Positions 1-8,607 of a DNA stretch of 64,000 nucleotides are shown here, piece by piece. Within the stretch, counting starts at the first letter, position 1. Every line of letters begins with the position of its first letter. The translations under genes were made by a program, and so were the position numbers. Source of the stretch: Kordiimonas aquimaris. GTDB lineage: Bacteria > Pseudomonadota > Alphaproteobacteria > Sphingomonadales > Kordiimonadaceae. The stretch spans positions 875,501-939,500 of the forward strand of contig NZ_JAOBPO010000001.1 of NCBI RefSeq assembly GCF_025574485.1, read 5' to 3'. The notes below the pieces were generated by a model that worked only from the letters and a program-made list of their open reading frames with translations, was not told where the DNA came from and searched no databases.

Positions 1-1
1 A

Positions 2-904
2 GATAAATTGCGCCACGCTATTGCAGACGTTTACAAGCTTGATGCGGACCGTTTGATTTGTGGTACAGGGTCTGGTGATATTTTAACCTTGCTTATCCAC
101 GCCTACACTGGCCCTGGTGACGAGATTATATACTCGGAATATGGATTTTCACTTTATCCTGTCCAAACAGAGGCTGTTGGTGCCACAGGTGTTGCAGTGC
201 CTAATAAAAATTGGGCCGCTGATGTTGACGGTATACTGGCCGCAGTTAGTGAAGATACAAAGCTTGTTTTTGTTGATAATCCTAATAATCCGACAGGTGC
301 TTATCTTTGTGAGCGTGAAATAGAACGGTTACACGCAGGGTTGCCGCAAGATGTTCTCCTCGTTCTGGATGGTGCATACGCTGAATGTGTCACGGCAAAA
401 GACTATTGCGCTGGCGAAAGGCTTGTGGAACGCGCCGAGAATGTAGTTATGACGCGTACCTTTTCAAAAATGTATGCTTTGGCAGGCTTGCGTGTAGGTT
501 GGGCGTATGGTCCACGGCGTATCGTTGACATGTTGAACCGTATTCGCATGCCTTTTAATGTCAGTGTCTCGGCGCAACCAGCTGCTGCAGCAGCTGTGCA
601 GGATGAGGATCATTTGCGCGCATCTGTTGCCTTTAATGATGAATGGCGCGCTGCCATGACTGCGGGCCTAACTGCGTTGGGGCTTGATGTTGTAACTAGC
701 CAGGCGAACTTTATATTGGTTGGTTTTCCTGCTGAAGGCGACAAGACGGCCAATCTTGCAAACCAATTTTTAAATGAGCATGGCTATATCGTGCGGGCAC
801 TATCTGTCTTGCCTGATCACTTGCGTATATCTGTGGGCACGGCGGAGCAGAATAATGCGGTCATTGCTATTTTGACTGAATTTATGAATGGATCACCGCA
901 ATGA
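2..904 (+). CDS. hisC: Histidinol-phosphate aminotransferase (5' end cut by window edge)
   Basis: This is a fold-type I PLP aminotransferase that transfers the amino group from glutamate to imidazole-acetol phosphate in histidine synthesis; relatives also transaminate aromatic keto acids. The frame is open to the left edge, so the N-terminus lies outside the window and the TTG at 8 is not the start. Visible motifs are the PLP-phosphate region TGSGDIL, the cofactor-contacting DNPNNPTGAY, the Asp of VLDGAY, and the Schiff-base lysine in TRTFSKMYALAGLRVGW. A C-terminal Arg sits in HLRISVG. Its stop overlaps the start of tyrC (ATGA). That coupling to an arogenate/prephenate dehydrogenase suggests (inference) a role in tyrosine or phenylalanine synthesis as well as histidine synthesis. 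Confidence 0.9.
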   Translation, partial: DKLRHAIADVYKLDADRLICGTGSGDILTLLIHAYTGPGDEIIYSEYGFSLYPVQTEAVGATGVAVPNKNWAADVDGILAAVSEDTKLVFVDNPNNPTGAYLCEREIERLHAGLPQDVLLVLDGAYAECVTAKDYCAGERLVERAENVVMTRTFSKMYALAGLRVGWAYGPRRIVDMLNRIRMPFNVSVSAQPAAAAAVQDEDHLRASVAFNDEWRAAMTAGLTALGLDVVTSQANFILVGFPAEGDKTANLANQFLNEHGYIVRALSVLPDHLRISVGTAEQNNAVIAILTEFMNGSPQ

Positions 905-1833
905 ATGATATAGCAAATAGCAAGGCGGCAGTTGTCGATAAGCTTGTCATAATAGGTGCTGGGTTAATTGGGTCATCGGTTGCACGAGCCGCAAAGCAAT
1001 ATTGTGCCGCGAAGTCTATAATCATTGCTGACCAGAACAAGGCTGTGTTGGATGAAGCGCAAGCCTTGGCTATTGCAGATGGGTATTTTGATGATGCTGG
1101 TGAGGCGGTGCAGGATGCAGATCTGGTGATTCTGGCTGTACCAGTTGGGGCTATGGCGTCAGTAGGCGAGTATATTGCCGCGCATCTGAAGAGCGGCTCA
1201 ATTGTCAGTGATGTTGGCTCTGTAAAAAACAGCGTCTTGCTGGCTCTTGCGCCGATAATATCGGATCATGTGCATCTTATCCCGGGGCATCCAGTGGCAG
1301 GGACTGAAAAGTCGGGACCATCAGCAGGTTTTGCCAGTCTTTTTGATGGGCGGTGGTGTATTTTGACGCCGCCTGATGGCGTGGACGCCGCTGCGTGCAG
1401 CACATTGAAAGCATTTTGGGAGCAGCTGGGCAGTACAGTTGAGGTTATGTCTGCACCGCATCACGATTTGGTGTTGGCCATTACGTCCCATGTACCTCAT
1501 TTGATCGCATACAATATTGTGGGTACGGCTAATGACCTTGAAACTGTCACACGTTCCGAGGTGATCAAGTATTCAGCGGGAGGCTTTCGCGATTTTACAC
1601 GGATTGCTGCTTCTGATCCAACTATGTGGCGTGATGTTTTTCTTAACAACAAGGAAGCTGTACTTGAAATGCTGGGTCGGTTTAGTGAAGACTTAACTGC
1701 CCTTCAGCGTGCCATTCGCTGGGAAGACGGGGACGCACTGTTTGAGTTATTTTCGCGTACACGCGAAATTCGCCGTAGCATTATTGATGCGGGACAGGAT
1801 GAAAATGCACCTGACTTTGGCCGTAAGCATTAG
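901..1833 (+). CDS. tyrC: Prephenate/arogenate dehydrogenase
   Basis: The 310-residue protein is an NAD(P)-dependent cyclohexadienyl dehydrogenase that oxidatively decarboxylates prephenate or arogenate toward tyrosine. The N-terminal Rossmann fold shows VIIGAGLIGSS (residues about 16-26). Family motifs follow: DVGSVKNSV, the substrate-site IPGHPVAGTEKSG, and SHVPHLIAY in the helical C-terminal dimerisation domain. Length fits the family without an added ACT or chorismate mutase domain. It starts inside the hisC stop codon and ends five bases from the convergent DUF2125 gene. The choice between prephenate and arogenate as substrate cannot be read from the sequence. Confidence 0.9.
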   Translation: MNDIANSKAAVVDKLVIIGAGLIGSSVARAAKQYCAAKSIIIADQNKAVLDEAQALAIADGYFDDAGEAVQDADLVILAVPVGAMASVGEYIAAHLKSGSIVSDVGSVKNSVLLALAPIISDHVHLIPGHPVAGTEKSGPSAGFASLFDGRWCILTPPDGVDAAACSTLKAFWEQLGSTVEVMSAPHHDLVLAITSHVPHLIAYNIVGTANDLETVTRSEVIKYSAGGFRDFTRIAASDPTMWRDVFLNNKEAVLEMLGRFSEDLTALQRAIRWEDGDALFELFSRTREIRRSIIDAGQDENAPDFGRKH

Positions 1834-1838
1834 TTGAT

Positions 1839-2771
1839 TTATTTAAACAGTGGCGTGGCTCTGCCGATAGTTTGATCACCTAGCTGTATAAGTCCATTTT
1901 GCAGAGTTAATGATGTTTGATCAGGTGCAATTTCTTCAGGAAGTAGCCCAATACGCGGGGCCAGTTTAGTAAATGTATCCCAGTCATTAATAACAACAGA
2001 TGCGCTGCCAAGCGGACGAAAAATCTCATCTAGAGTGATGTCTCCGTTCATTTTCAGGTTCATGTTTGCTGCTTGCCAAACAAGGTTATCAATAGCGAGC
2101 AACCCACCTTCGTCGCGCCAAACGGCAAGTTGTGAAGGCGTCCAATCACGCACTGGTGGGCCACTGATGCCGCCGGTAACATCAATTGTGTCGCCGTTTT
2201 TCTCACCGTAAAACTTAAATTCGAGAGTTCTTTTTTCATAAAGGCCAGACTTGCTTTCCGTTTCACTCTCGTCAAACCCCAACAGTAATGTCCAGGCATC
2301 AGGTTCTGGCAGGTTGGTTTTGTTAATCCAGTTGAAGTCATTGCTACCGGCAGAATCAACTTTGATAACCAGCTTATCACCGCCGTGTATACGGTAGCTT
2401 GCCTGCATAAAACCTTCTTCAAATACAGCAGCACCACTTGCAAGGCTTATGCGTGTATTGGTTGCTTCTGCAATCCAGTGATCGGGTGTCCAAAGGTGAG
2501 ATATTAACGTGACGGATTGGCTGTCGAAGATGAGGCCATCTTCTCGAGTTCCCACTAAAACATCAGGAATAGTGAGGACAAATCTGTAGGGAAATCCTGA
2601 TAATTCAACAGATTTATGCTCAACCACGAGACCGCTGTCCCGCCACATGCTTAATGTAGCGGTCATGTCCTTTTGTGCCTTAAAGGCAGACGTATACCAA
2701 AGGCCGGAATAGCCAATAATCAGCAATACTAATGTGCCAATAACAGCTTTAAATTTGAGAGCAGGGTTCAT
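1839..2771 (-). CDS. DUF2125 family membrane-anchored protein
   Basis: The 310-residue protein has one N-terminal membrane segment (about residues 9-28) followed by a large, probably periplasmic, beta-rich domain. It resembles the DUF2125 family, including the early GFPYRFVLTI motif after the anchor. The family is largely alphaproteobacterial and often neighbours tyrC; its function is unknown. The C-terminal part carries repeated DGxL/LTLQNG-type strand patterns like those of AsmA-related envelope proteins, which is only a resemblance. It faces tyrC tail to tail and is preceded on its own strand by the YdcF-type gene, from which it is separated by 32 bases. Confidence 0.75.
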   Translation of the reverse strand: MNPALKFKAVIGTLVLLIIGYSGLWYTSAFKAQKDMTATLSMWRDSGLVVEHKSVELSGFPYRFVLTIPDVLVGTREDGLIFDSQSVTLISHLWTPDHWIAEATNTRISLASGAAVFEEGFMQASYRIHGGDKLVIKVDSAGSNDFNWINKTNLPEPDAWTLLLGFDESETESKSGLYEKRTLEFKFYGEKNGDTIDVTGGISGPPVRDWTPSQLAVWRDEGGLLAIDNLVWQAANMNLKMNGDITLDEIFRPLGSASVVINDWDTFTKLAPRIGLLPEEIAPDQTSLTLQNGLIQLGDQTIGRATPLFK

Positions 2772-2803
2772 TGTAGCCTCTGGGTATTATGATAATGCCG
2801 TGC

Positions 2804-3370
2804 TTATAAGAATAGACGCGCGGACGTGAATAGGTATTTGTTATATTCAACAATAATGGCAGAAAATGACAAAGAGGTTGAAACATAAATGGGGATAACT
2901 GTGATCTCGGGCATTTTTGATTCAAACAACATAAGGCTTCGTGGCATATGATAAGCTGATGTTACAAGATAAAGTGTCGTATAATTATTTTTTTGCACCC
3001 ACGAAGCAGATGCTACTGCATTCTCAATAGTGTTTGTTGATGCACGGTCTATATCGACACAACAGTTAAATATTTCTGCCTCTACACCAGATAAACGAAT
3101 AAGATCATCTATGGTTACAGATGTGTGAACACCGGAAATCAAAAGGCGTTGCGCTTTATCGTTTGAAAGTAATTGTAAACCGGTCTCCAGGCGCCCTGAA
3201 CCTCCGGTTAAAACAGCAATTCCAGTTGTATTTGTGCTGCTTTTGTCTTCGGTTGTTTTAGGTGTTTGTGCTGAGTTAATAAAAAGCAACAGCCCTAATG
3301 CCCATAAGCCTATGATTACAGCAGCTGCTGTAAGTACTGTTCGCGCGCGCATTATCTTGTTTTGCGTCAA
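2804..3370 (-). CDS. YdcF/ElyC-type DUF218 protein
   Basis: The 188-residue protein has an N-terminal membrane segment (about residues 11-31) and a DUF218 domain. Characteristic motifs are AVLTGGSGRLETGLQLL, RLLISGV, a TIENA motif and LVTSAYHMPRS. Family members such as E. coli ElyC and SanA act in envelope maintenance and are thought to bind nucleotide- or lipid-linked substrates; the exact reaction is unknown. The frame opens with TTG at 3370, preceded by GGAG six bases away. An ATG at 3352 has only a weak ribosome site, so the TTG is kept. It follows ftsX by nine bases and probably belongs to the ftsEX transcription unit. Confidence 0.8.
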   Translation of the reverse strand: MTQNKIMRARTVLTAAAVIIGLWALGLLLFINSAQTPKTTEDKSSTNTTGIAVLTGGSGRLETGLQLLSNDKAQRLLISGVHTSVTIDDLIRLSGVEAEIFNCCVDIDRASTNTIENAVASASWVQKNNYTTLYLVTSAYHMPRSLMLFESKMPEITVIPIYVSTSLSFSAIIVEYNKYLFTSARLFL

Positions 3371-3379
3371 CGCGGGCTC

Positions 3380-4258
3380 CTACATCATATCCTGAAGAGC
3401 ACGATGTACAGTCAGTCGTGCAGTAATTGTGGTGAGGCCTGCGGCGGCTAGTGGCAGAAGCAGCAGCCATACGTTTCCATTGTTGGAAGGCAGCACTGAA
3501 GAGACAAGCCCTTCACCCAGATCGGTAGCAATACTACTGGTCAGCCACAAGGTAATACCGGCAAGAACAACACCTAGTATGCCGCCTTTAAGGCCGTGTT
3601 TCAGGTATTTTAGGTCAAATGCATGGCAAATGACACGGTCTTCCGCGCCCATAAGGTGCATTATTTCAATGGAATCTGCGTGTGTTGCCAATCCTGCACG
3701 ACAGCCAAAAATAACGATCGCGATAGTCGATAAAATGACCATGAACACAACAGCAGTCATGATCACTTGGATCATTGTAGCCAAATCAAGAATCTGACTG
3801 AGCCATGCCTGATGGTCATCAATCACAGCACCTGCGGCTGTTGCTCGGAGGCGTTCACCAAGGGCTTGTATATTGATGTTGGCTTCTGGCTCTAGTGTGA
3901 TGTCAATAAGGTTAGGTACAGGAAGGCCAGCATCAAGGGGCAGGTCACCAAGCCATGGTGATACTAATGCCATGACCTCGGAGGAAGCCAATATTTCAGC
4001 AGAAACAATACCGGGTGTTGCTTCCAGAAGCCTCAGAGCAGCTTCGGTTTGTTGGGTGCGTGCGGCTTCATCTGCCACAATGATCTGCACGGTAATGTTG
4101 GATGTTAACCCGCTACTCCACCTTGCAACACCACTGTTGATAGCAAATGCACTGGCAACAGCAAGTGTGCATAAAAAGAGCATGACCCCAATCACCCATG
4201 GCAATAAACCTTCTCGGTCTTTGGCATTTGGTAAAAATTGTAGTGTGCGACCCCACAT
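3380..4258 (-). CDS. ftsX: Cell division protein FtsX
   Basis: This is the membrane half of the FtsEX ABC-like complex, which sits at the divisome and activates peptidoglycan hydrolases through its periplasmic loop. The 292-residue protein shows the family layout. There is one membrane segment at about residues 20-43 and a periplasmic domain of roughly 110 residues. Three further segments follow near 165-190, 222-244 and 262-282. The first stretch (WGRTLQFLPN) is a typical cytoplasmic lead. It begins two bases after the ftsE stop, so translation is probably coupled. Confidence 0.9.
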   Translation of the reverse strand: MWGRTLQFLPNAKDREGLLPWVIGVMLFLCTLAVASAFAINSGVARWSSGLTSNITVQIIVADEAARTQQTEAALRLLEATPGIVSAEILASSEVMALVSPWLGDLPLDAGLPVPNLIDITLEPEANINIQALGERLRATAAGAVIDDHQAWLSQILDLATMIQVIMTAVVFMVILSTIAIVIFGCRAGLATHADSIEIMHLMGAEDRVICHAFDLKYLKHGLKGGILGVVLAGITLWLTSSIATDLGEGLVSSVLPSNNGNVWLLLLPLAAAGLTTITARLTVHRALQDMM

Positions 4259-4260
4259 GA

Positions 4261-4938
4261 TCAGTGCCCTGCTTTATCGTTGTTCGGCAATTTTAGTTGG
4301 CCTTTATCCAAACTTAATATCGGTGCGCCGATGGCTTCTACCAATGTGTTATCGTGCGTTGCAACAACTGTTGTTGTACCTATTTTGTTTAATTCAACAA
4401 AAAGATGCATAAGTCTTTCGGACATTTCCGGATCAACATTTCCCGTTGGTTCGTCTGCCACCAACAGGTCAGGTTTGTTAATAACAGCACGCGCTATTGC
4501 AACGCGTTGTTTTTCGCCACCTGACAATGTTGCAGGTTTGGCATGCATACGGTCCTCAAGGCCTACCCAGCTCAGAAGTTCTTCAACATGATCGGCAACC
4601 TGATTTTTTGTTGCCCCTTTTATGCGTAGCGGCAAGGCAACATTTTCAAATGTTGTCAGGTGATCAAACAAACGAAAGTCTTGAAACACAATCCCGATAC
4701 GGCGCCTCAGGCGCGGTAATTCTGTTCGGTCCACAGTTGCAAGGTCTTTACCGAAGAAGTTTACCAAACCACGAGAAGGGCGGTGCGCTAGATATAGTAA
4801 TTTCAGGAGTGTTGTTTTTCCAGCACCAGACGGGCCTACCAGAAAATGAAAGGATCCTTTTTCGAGAGAAAAGGAAACGTCTTGAAGGATTTCAGCCCCC
4901 ATGCCGTATCGCATGCCTACATTCTCAAAAGTGATCAT
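4261..4938 (-). CDS. ftsE: Cell division ATP-binding protein FtsE
   Basis: This is the ATPase subunit of FtsEX. The 225-residue protein carries a full ABC domain: Walker A GPSGAGKTTLL, Q-loop in VFQDFRLF, signature LSGGEKQRVAIARA, Walker B LLVADEPTGN and the switch histidine in VVATHDN. Length and motifs are standard for FtsE, not for a LolD-type exporter, and the adjacent ftsX confirms this. The gene is first in its minus-strand unit and is divergent from the zinc-ribbon gene, sharing a 200-base upstream region that contains an inverted repeat. Confidence 0.93.
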   Translation of the reverse strand: MITFENVGMRYGMGAEILQDVSFSLEKGSFHFLVGPSGAGKTTLLKLLYLAHRPSRGLVNFFGKDLATVDRTELPRLRRRIGIVFQDFRLFDHLTTFENVALPLRIKGATKNQVADHVEELLSWVGLEDRMHAKPATLSGGEKQRVAIARAVINKPDLLVADEPTGNVDPEMSERLMHLFVELNKIGTTTVVATHDNTLVEAIGAPILSLDKGQLKLPNNDKAGH

Positions 4939-4973
4939 TCACATCAGCCTTGTTCATCATTATGTGTACCATT

Positions 4974-4991
4974 GCACAAGGGACATTGTGC
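4974..4991. promoter_or_regulatory. Inverted repeat between ftsE and the zinc-ribbon gene
   Basis: GCACAA and TTGTGC form perfect six-base arms separated by six bases in the shared upstream region of two divergent genes. This is the size and position expected of an operator for a dimeric repressor. No known consensus was matched, and six-base arms can occur by chance. Confidence 0.25.
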
Positions 4992-5141
4992 GTCCATAGT
5001 TTGCAAATACTGATGTGAAAATAAGCGCATGCTTGTGTTTTTCAGCAGATTTCCTATAGAGTTCGCTTGAAGACAGTTTCTTAACTAAATCAGGCTAACT
5101 TTAGGCCCAAACATGCAGCTTTTCTGGAATTTGTGCACGCT

Positions 5142-6173
5142 ATGATCCTTGTTTGTCCAACTTGTGAATCAAAATTTAATGTTCCTGACGGTGCAATACC
5201 GCCTGAAGGACGCAGGGTCCGTTGTGCACAGTGTAAAAATAGCTGGCATGCGACCAAGGCTAATGAGTTAAAACCTGCTGCCCCCAAACGCACTGCCGTT
5301 CGCCCTGCAATGCAGCAGCATGAACCTCCTGTTGTTGATGCCGGAGCGGCTGCAAAAGCGGCGGCTATAAGGCGCGCCGTAGTGGAAGAAGAAGTACCTC
5401 CTGCGCCTGCAGTAGAGGATGATCTTTACGATGAAGGTGTTGCAGTAAATATTCCGGACGATGGTGATGACGTTAACATTCAAGATGATTTCGGTGAGCA
5501 GGACACCAGCATTTCTGAGGATTATCCGGAAGATATAGAAGATGACGATTTTGAGAGTGATTATCTTGAAGATGATGAAGACGATATTCTTGCGCGCCGC
5601 CGCGGTGATTTGCGTCGTGATGCAGAAAGAAAATCATCCGCGCGCAAGCGAAAGCTCTTAACTGCAGGGTGGTCTTTGTTGCTAATTTTCTGGCTAACAG
5701 TTTTGCTCGTACCAATTTTCATGAAAGACACACTGACAAGCGCGTTTCCCGCTAGCACTCAACTGTATGAGTTTTTCTCTGGCGCTGATTATGCGGACCG
5801 ATTTCGGCCTGAAGAAGGTGAAACTTTAACGCCGCCAATTACTGAGACAGAGGTTTATGTTACCGCCAAATTGCACGGTGATCGTACACGTGTTGAGACG
5901 GTTGACGGCAAACAGCAATTGGTTATTCGAGGCTTTGTAGAAAACACGGGAAACAGGGCCGCTAATGTACCTTTGGTAGAAATTAGTGTTAAAGATAGAC
6001 GCGGTACAGTTATCGAGCAATGGAACTATGCGCCGCAAGGCCTTGTGCTAAGGCGTCGGTCCAAACTTGAGTTTGAAACAATGCTGTACCCAATTCCTTC
6101 TGGTGCAAATGTGGTAGAGGTACGTTCTCTCGAAGGGACACGTTCTACCAATGAAGCTGAATCAAAATTATGA
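5142..6173 (+). CDS. MJ0042-type zinc-ribbon, DUF3426 membrane protein
   Basis: The protein starts with a zinc-ribbon: CPTC near the start and CAQC about 25 residues on, within the MJ0042 pattern (GRRVRCAQCKNSWHA). A long, strongly acidic middle follows (Asp/Glu-rich, about residues 85-150), then a basic patch, one membrane segment near 175-197 and a C-terminal DUF3426 domain outside the membrane. The architecture is common in alpha- and deltaproteobacteria; its role is unknown. The ATG at 5142 is preferred because family members begin right at the ribbon; an in-frame GTG at 5133 adds three residues. The stop overlaps the hpt start by four bases (ATGA). Confidence 0.8.
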   Translation: MILVCPTCESKFNVPDGAIPPEGRRVRCAQCKNSWHATKANELKPAAPKRTAVRPAMQQHEPPVVDAGAAAKAAAIRRAVVEEEVPPAPAVEDDLYDEGVAVNIPDDGDDVNIQDDFGEQDTSISEDYPEDIEDDDFESDYLEDDEDDILARRRGDLRRDAERKSSARKRKLLTAGWSLLLIFWLTVLLVPIFMKDTLTSAFPASTQLYEFFSGADYADRFRPEEGETLTPPITETEVYVTAKLHGDRTRVETVDGKQQLVIRGFVENTGNRAANVPLVEISVKDRRGTVIEQWNYAPQGLVLRRRSKLEFETMLYPIPSGANVVEVRSLEGTRSTNEAESKL

Positions 6174-6724
6174 ACCCATTTTTTGATTGGAATAAGGCAG
6201 GTGATGCACACCATGGTATTGAGCCTGTGTTTACTGCCGACGAAATTGTTGCCAAGGTTGATGACCTTGCGGGTCGTCTTACGCGTTGGTTTGATGAAGA
6301 ACCTGTGGCTCAGGTTTTAATGAACGGCGCTATGATGTTTGCAGCTGATTTGTCCCGTGCCATGTCTGTGCGTGGATGTGTGATGGAGATGGACTTTATA
6401 CAGGTTGAAAAAAACCGGGCAACAAAGGAAGCTAACTTCACAGCTGCTTCAAATTTGCCAGTTAAAGGCCGGGATGTTTTGTTAATTGACGACATATATG
6501 ATGATGGTGGCACGCTCTCTTTTGCTCACGAGCATTATATGTCACTAGGTGCTCAATCGGTTACGAGTGTTGTATTGCTTGACAAAAGTGATGGTCGCAA
6601 CACTAATATGAAACCGGATTTTGTGGGTTTTAAGTGCCCTGATATTTTTGTAATCGGTTACGGAATGGACATAGCGTATCGATATCGTGAGCTGCCCTTT
6701 ATTGGGAAAATGGGCCGCGCTTAA
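6170..6724 (+). CDS. hpt: Hypoxanthine/guanine phosphoribosyltransferase family
   Basis: The 184-residue type I phosphoribosyltransferase salvages purine bases with PRPP. The PRPP-binding motif is VLLIDDIYDDGGTL, with the two acidic residues typical of the family. A second conserved region is the MNGAMMFAADLSRAM stretch, which corresponds to the PPi-binding loop. In related genomes a hypoxanthine phosphoribosyltransferase at this place sits directly ahead of cpdR, as here. It is translationally coupled to the upstream zinc-ribbon gene. Which base it prefers cannot be told from sequence alone. Confidence 0.8.
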   Translation: MNPFFDWNKAGDAHHGIEPVFTADEIVAKVDDLAGRLTRWFDEEPVAQVLMNGAMMFAADLSRAMSVRGCVMEMDFIQVEKNRATKEANFTAASNLPVKGRDVLLIDDIYDDGGTLSFAHEHYMSLGAQSVTSVVLLDKSDGRNTNMKPDFVGFKCPDIFVIGYGMDIAYRYRELPFIGKMGRA

Positions 6725-6783
6725 TATAGGTATCTTTCCATAATCGTCGGCTCGGGGGAGTCTTGATGGGGGGAGAAGAAGTT

Positions 6784-7170
6784 GTGGCAAAAGTATTGCT
6801 TGCAGAAGACGATGATTCTGTGCGCGAGTTTGTTTCGCGCGTGTTGGTTTTGCATGGCCATAGTGTCATAGAAGCCACCGACGGCGCCAAAGCTGTTGAG
6901 TTAATGAACACACATCACTTCGATTTGCTTATTACTGATATTGTGATGCCGATTATGGATGGTATTTCACTGGCATTGAAGGTGCGCTCTGAGCGACCGC
7001 ATGTGCCTATTGTGTTGATGACAGGTTATGCGAACGAAAGTCAGCGTGCGCATAACTTATCTGTTTTAATTGAAGAATTACTCGCGAAACCATTCAATAA
7101 AGATCAATTGGTTGCTGCAGTGAACAAGGCCTTATCATCTGAAGCAAAAGTAAAGAAAGGCGCTAAATAA
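6784..7170 (+). CDS. cpdR: CpdR-like single-domain response regulator
   Basis: The protein is a bare receiver domain of about 128 residues. The acidic pocket is EDDD (residues 8-11), the phosphoacceptor is Asp52 in LLITDIVMPIMDGI, the switch Thr is in VLMTGYA and the Lys is in LLAKPF. The stretch SQRAHNLSVLIEELLAKPF is close to CpdR of Caulobacter and rhizobia. CpdR, in its unphosphorylated form, delivers ClpXP substrates and so controls the CtrA cell-cycle network. Two starts are possible. ATG at 6766 and GTG at 6784 both have purine-rich ribosome sites; GTG gives the usual MAKVLLAEDD beginning and is preferred. There is no output domain, as expected. Confidence 0.85.
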   Translation: MAKVLLAEDDDSVREFVSRVLVLHGHSVIEATDGAKAVELMNTHHFDLLITDIVMPIMDGISLALKVRSERPHVPIVLMTGYANESQRAHNLSVLIEELLAKPFNKDQLVAAVNKALSSEAKVKKGAK

Positions 7171-7175
7171 GCGCC
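7150..7175 (-). terminator. Probable intrinsic terminator of the argH-lptM-lysA operon
   Basis: Read on the minus strand, GGCGCT and AGCGCC pair around a five-base loop and are followed by TTTCTTTACTTTT. The hairpin overlaps the last codons and stop of cpdR on the opposite strand. On the plus strand it lacks a T-run, so it should end mainly lysA transcripts. Confidence 0.5.
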
Positions 7176-7197
7176 CTTCTGATCAAAATAAAAGCGC

Positions 7198-8466
7198 CTA
7201 GCTTTTCAGCCAATCCGGTACACTGTCTAACCCAATGAGATCGTTAAGTGTTTGACGTTTGCGCACAACAGCATACTTGTCACCATTAACCAGAACTTCA
7301 GGTACGAGCTCACGGCTGTTATAAGTGAATGACATGACCGCTGCATATGCGCCAGCTGACTTGAATGCCACTAGGTCTCCTGGCACAAGCGGTGATGTTT
7401 CACGGTTTTTTGCGAAGGTGTCGCCGCTTTCACAAACAGGCCCTACAAAATCGGCTGTTATTTTTGCTGCGTTATCAGGTTCCTTGACAGGTACGATTGT
7501 ATGGAAAGCATCGTACATAGCTGGTCGAATCAGGTCATTCATTGCAGCATCCAGAATGTAGAATCTGCGATTCTCACCTTTCTTGTCGTATAGTAATTCA
7601 CTGACTAGTACACCAGCGTTACCAGCGATAAGCCTGCCGGGCTCCATTATTATGGAGCATTCCAAATCGGCCAGTACTTCCTTGATCATGGCGCCGTAAG
7701 CAATTGGACTAGGCGGTGATTCTGCTTCAGGGTCGTATGGGATGCCGAGACCGCCACCTAGATCAATATGGCGAATATCGTGCCCATTTGCGCGTAGGTT
7801 TTTGACCAGACCAACTACTTTTTCAAAGGCAGTGCGAAACGGGGTGAGGTCAGTTAACTGTGACCCTATGTGCACATCAACGCCGGTCGCGGACACGTGT
7901 GATAGTGCCGCGATACGTTCATAAATTTCATCGGTTCGTGCCCACGGAATACCAAACTTGTTTTCTGACTTTCCAGTGGAAATCTTATGATGTGTTTTTG
8001 CGTCTACATCAGGGTTGACCCTAACGGAAACTGGCGCAATTACATCCATTTCCTGTGCTACAGCGTTTAAAGCTTCCAGTTCTACTTCGCTTTCGACATT
8101 AAACTGTTTTATGCCAGCGGTGATCGCTGCCCGCATTTCATAAGGCTTCTTACCTACACCTGAAAATACGATCTTTTCAGCCGGAATGCCTGCTCTGAGT
8201 GCGCGCTCTAACTCTCCTGCGCTAACAACATCTGCGCCAGCGCCTTGCTGAGCCAAGGTTGCTAGAACGGCTTGATTGCTGTTGGCTTTAACTGCAAAGC
8301 ATATCAACGTGTCAAGGCCACTAAAAGCTTCAGAAAATACAGTATAATGCCGCACAAGTGTGGCAGTGGAATAAACATAAACGGGTGTGCCAACAGCGCT
8401 TGCAATATCCTGCAGCGCTACATCTTCGGCATACATCTGACCGTTCTTATAACTAAAATGATCCAT
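7198..8466 (-). CDS. lysA: Diaminopimelate decarboxylase
   Basis: The enzyme makes L-lysine from meso-diaminopimelate, the last step of the pathway. It is a 422-residue alanine-racemase-fold PLP enzyme. The PLP lysine lies in ICFAVKANSN. The glycine-rich phosphate site is LGGGLGIPY, the EPGR motif follows, and the active-site Cys is in PVCESGDTF. Length is typical. It lies 15 bases downstream of the small lipoprotein gene lptM and ends the argH-lptM-lysA operon. The early pathway enzyme dapF is also in this window, about 53 kb away. Confidence 0.95.
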   Translation of the reverse strand: MDHFSYKNGQMYAEDVALQDIASAVGTPVYVYSTATLVRHYTVFSEAFSGLDTLICFAVKANSNQAVLATLAQQGAGADVVSAGELERALRAGIPAEKIVFSGVGKKPYEMRAAITAGIKQFNVESEVELEALNAVAQEMDVIAPVSVRVNPDVDAKTHHKISTGKSENKFGIPWARTDEIYERIAALSHVSATGVDVHIGSQLTDLTPFRTAFEKVVGLVKNLRANGHDIRHIDLGGGLGIPYDPEAESPPSPIAYGAMIKEVLADLECSIIMEPGRLIAGNAGVLVSELLYDKKGENRRFYILDAAMNDLIRPAMYDAFHTIVPVKEPDNAAKITADFVGPVCESGDTFAKNRETSPLVPGDLVAFKSAGAYAAVMSFTYNSRELVPEVLVNGDKYAVVRKRQTLNDLIGLDSVPDWLKS

Positions 8467-8481
8467 TGGGCGATATGCCTT

Positions 8482-8607
8482 TTATCGTGCAATAAAGTTG
8501 GAAGTTGATGTGGTTGAAGAAGGTGGTTTCACATCACCTTTAACGCCGCACGCTGAAACACTCCAGGCCATTGTTGCGGCAATAATTGCTTTAATTATAA
8601 ATTTCAT
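8482..8607 (-). CDS. lptM: LptM-like small lipoprotein (YifL family)
   Basis: A 41-codon gene lies between argH and lysA. It encodes a basic start, a hydrophobic signal ([19 protein letters not shown]) and a lipobox with Cys20, followed by GVKGDVKPP and a Ser/Thr-rich tail. The C-G-x-K-G...PP pattern right after the lipidated cysteine is the hallmark of LptM (formerly YifL). In E. coli LptM helps LptD fold and form disulfides in the outer-membrane LPS translocon. The start ATG overlaps the argH stop (ATGA). A small lipoprotein at this position in argH-lysA operons is conserved in alphaproteobacteria. Function is assigned by motif and synteny only. Confidence 0.8.
   Translation of the reverse strand: MKFIIKAIIAATMAWSVSACGVKGDVKPPSSTTSTSNFIAR

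Noticed and set aside
3873-4412. Open frame of 179 codons on the plus strand
   Set aside because: Antisense across the ftsX-ftsE junction, with no ribosome site and no recognisable domain.
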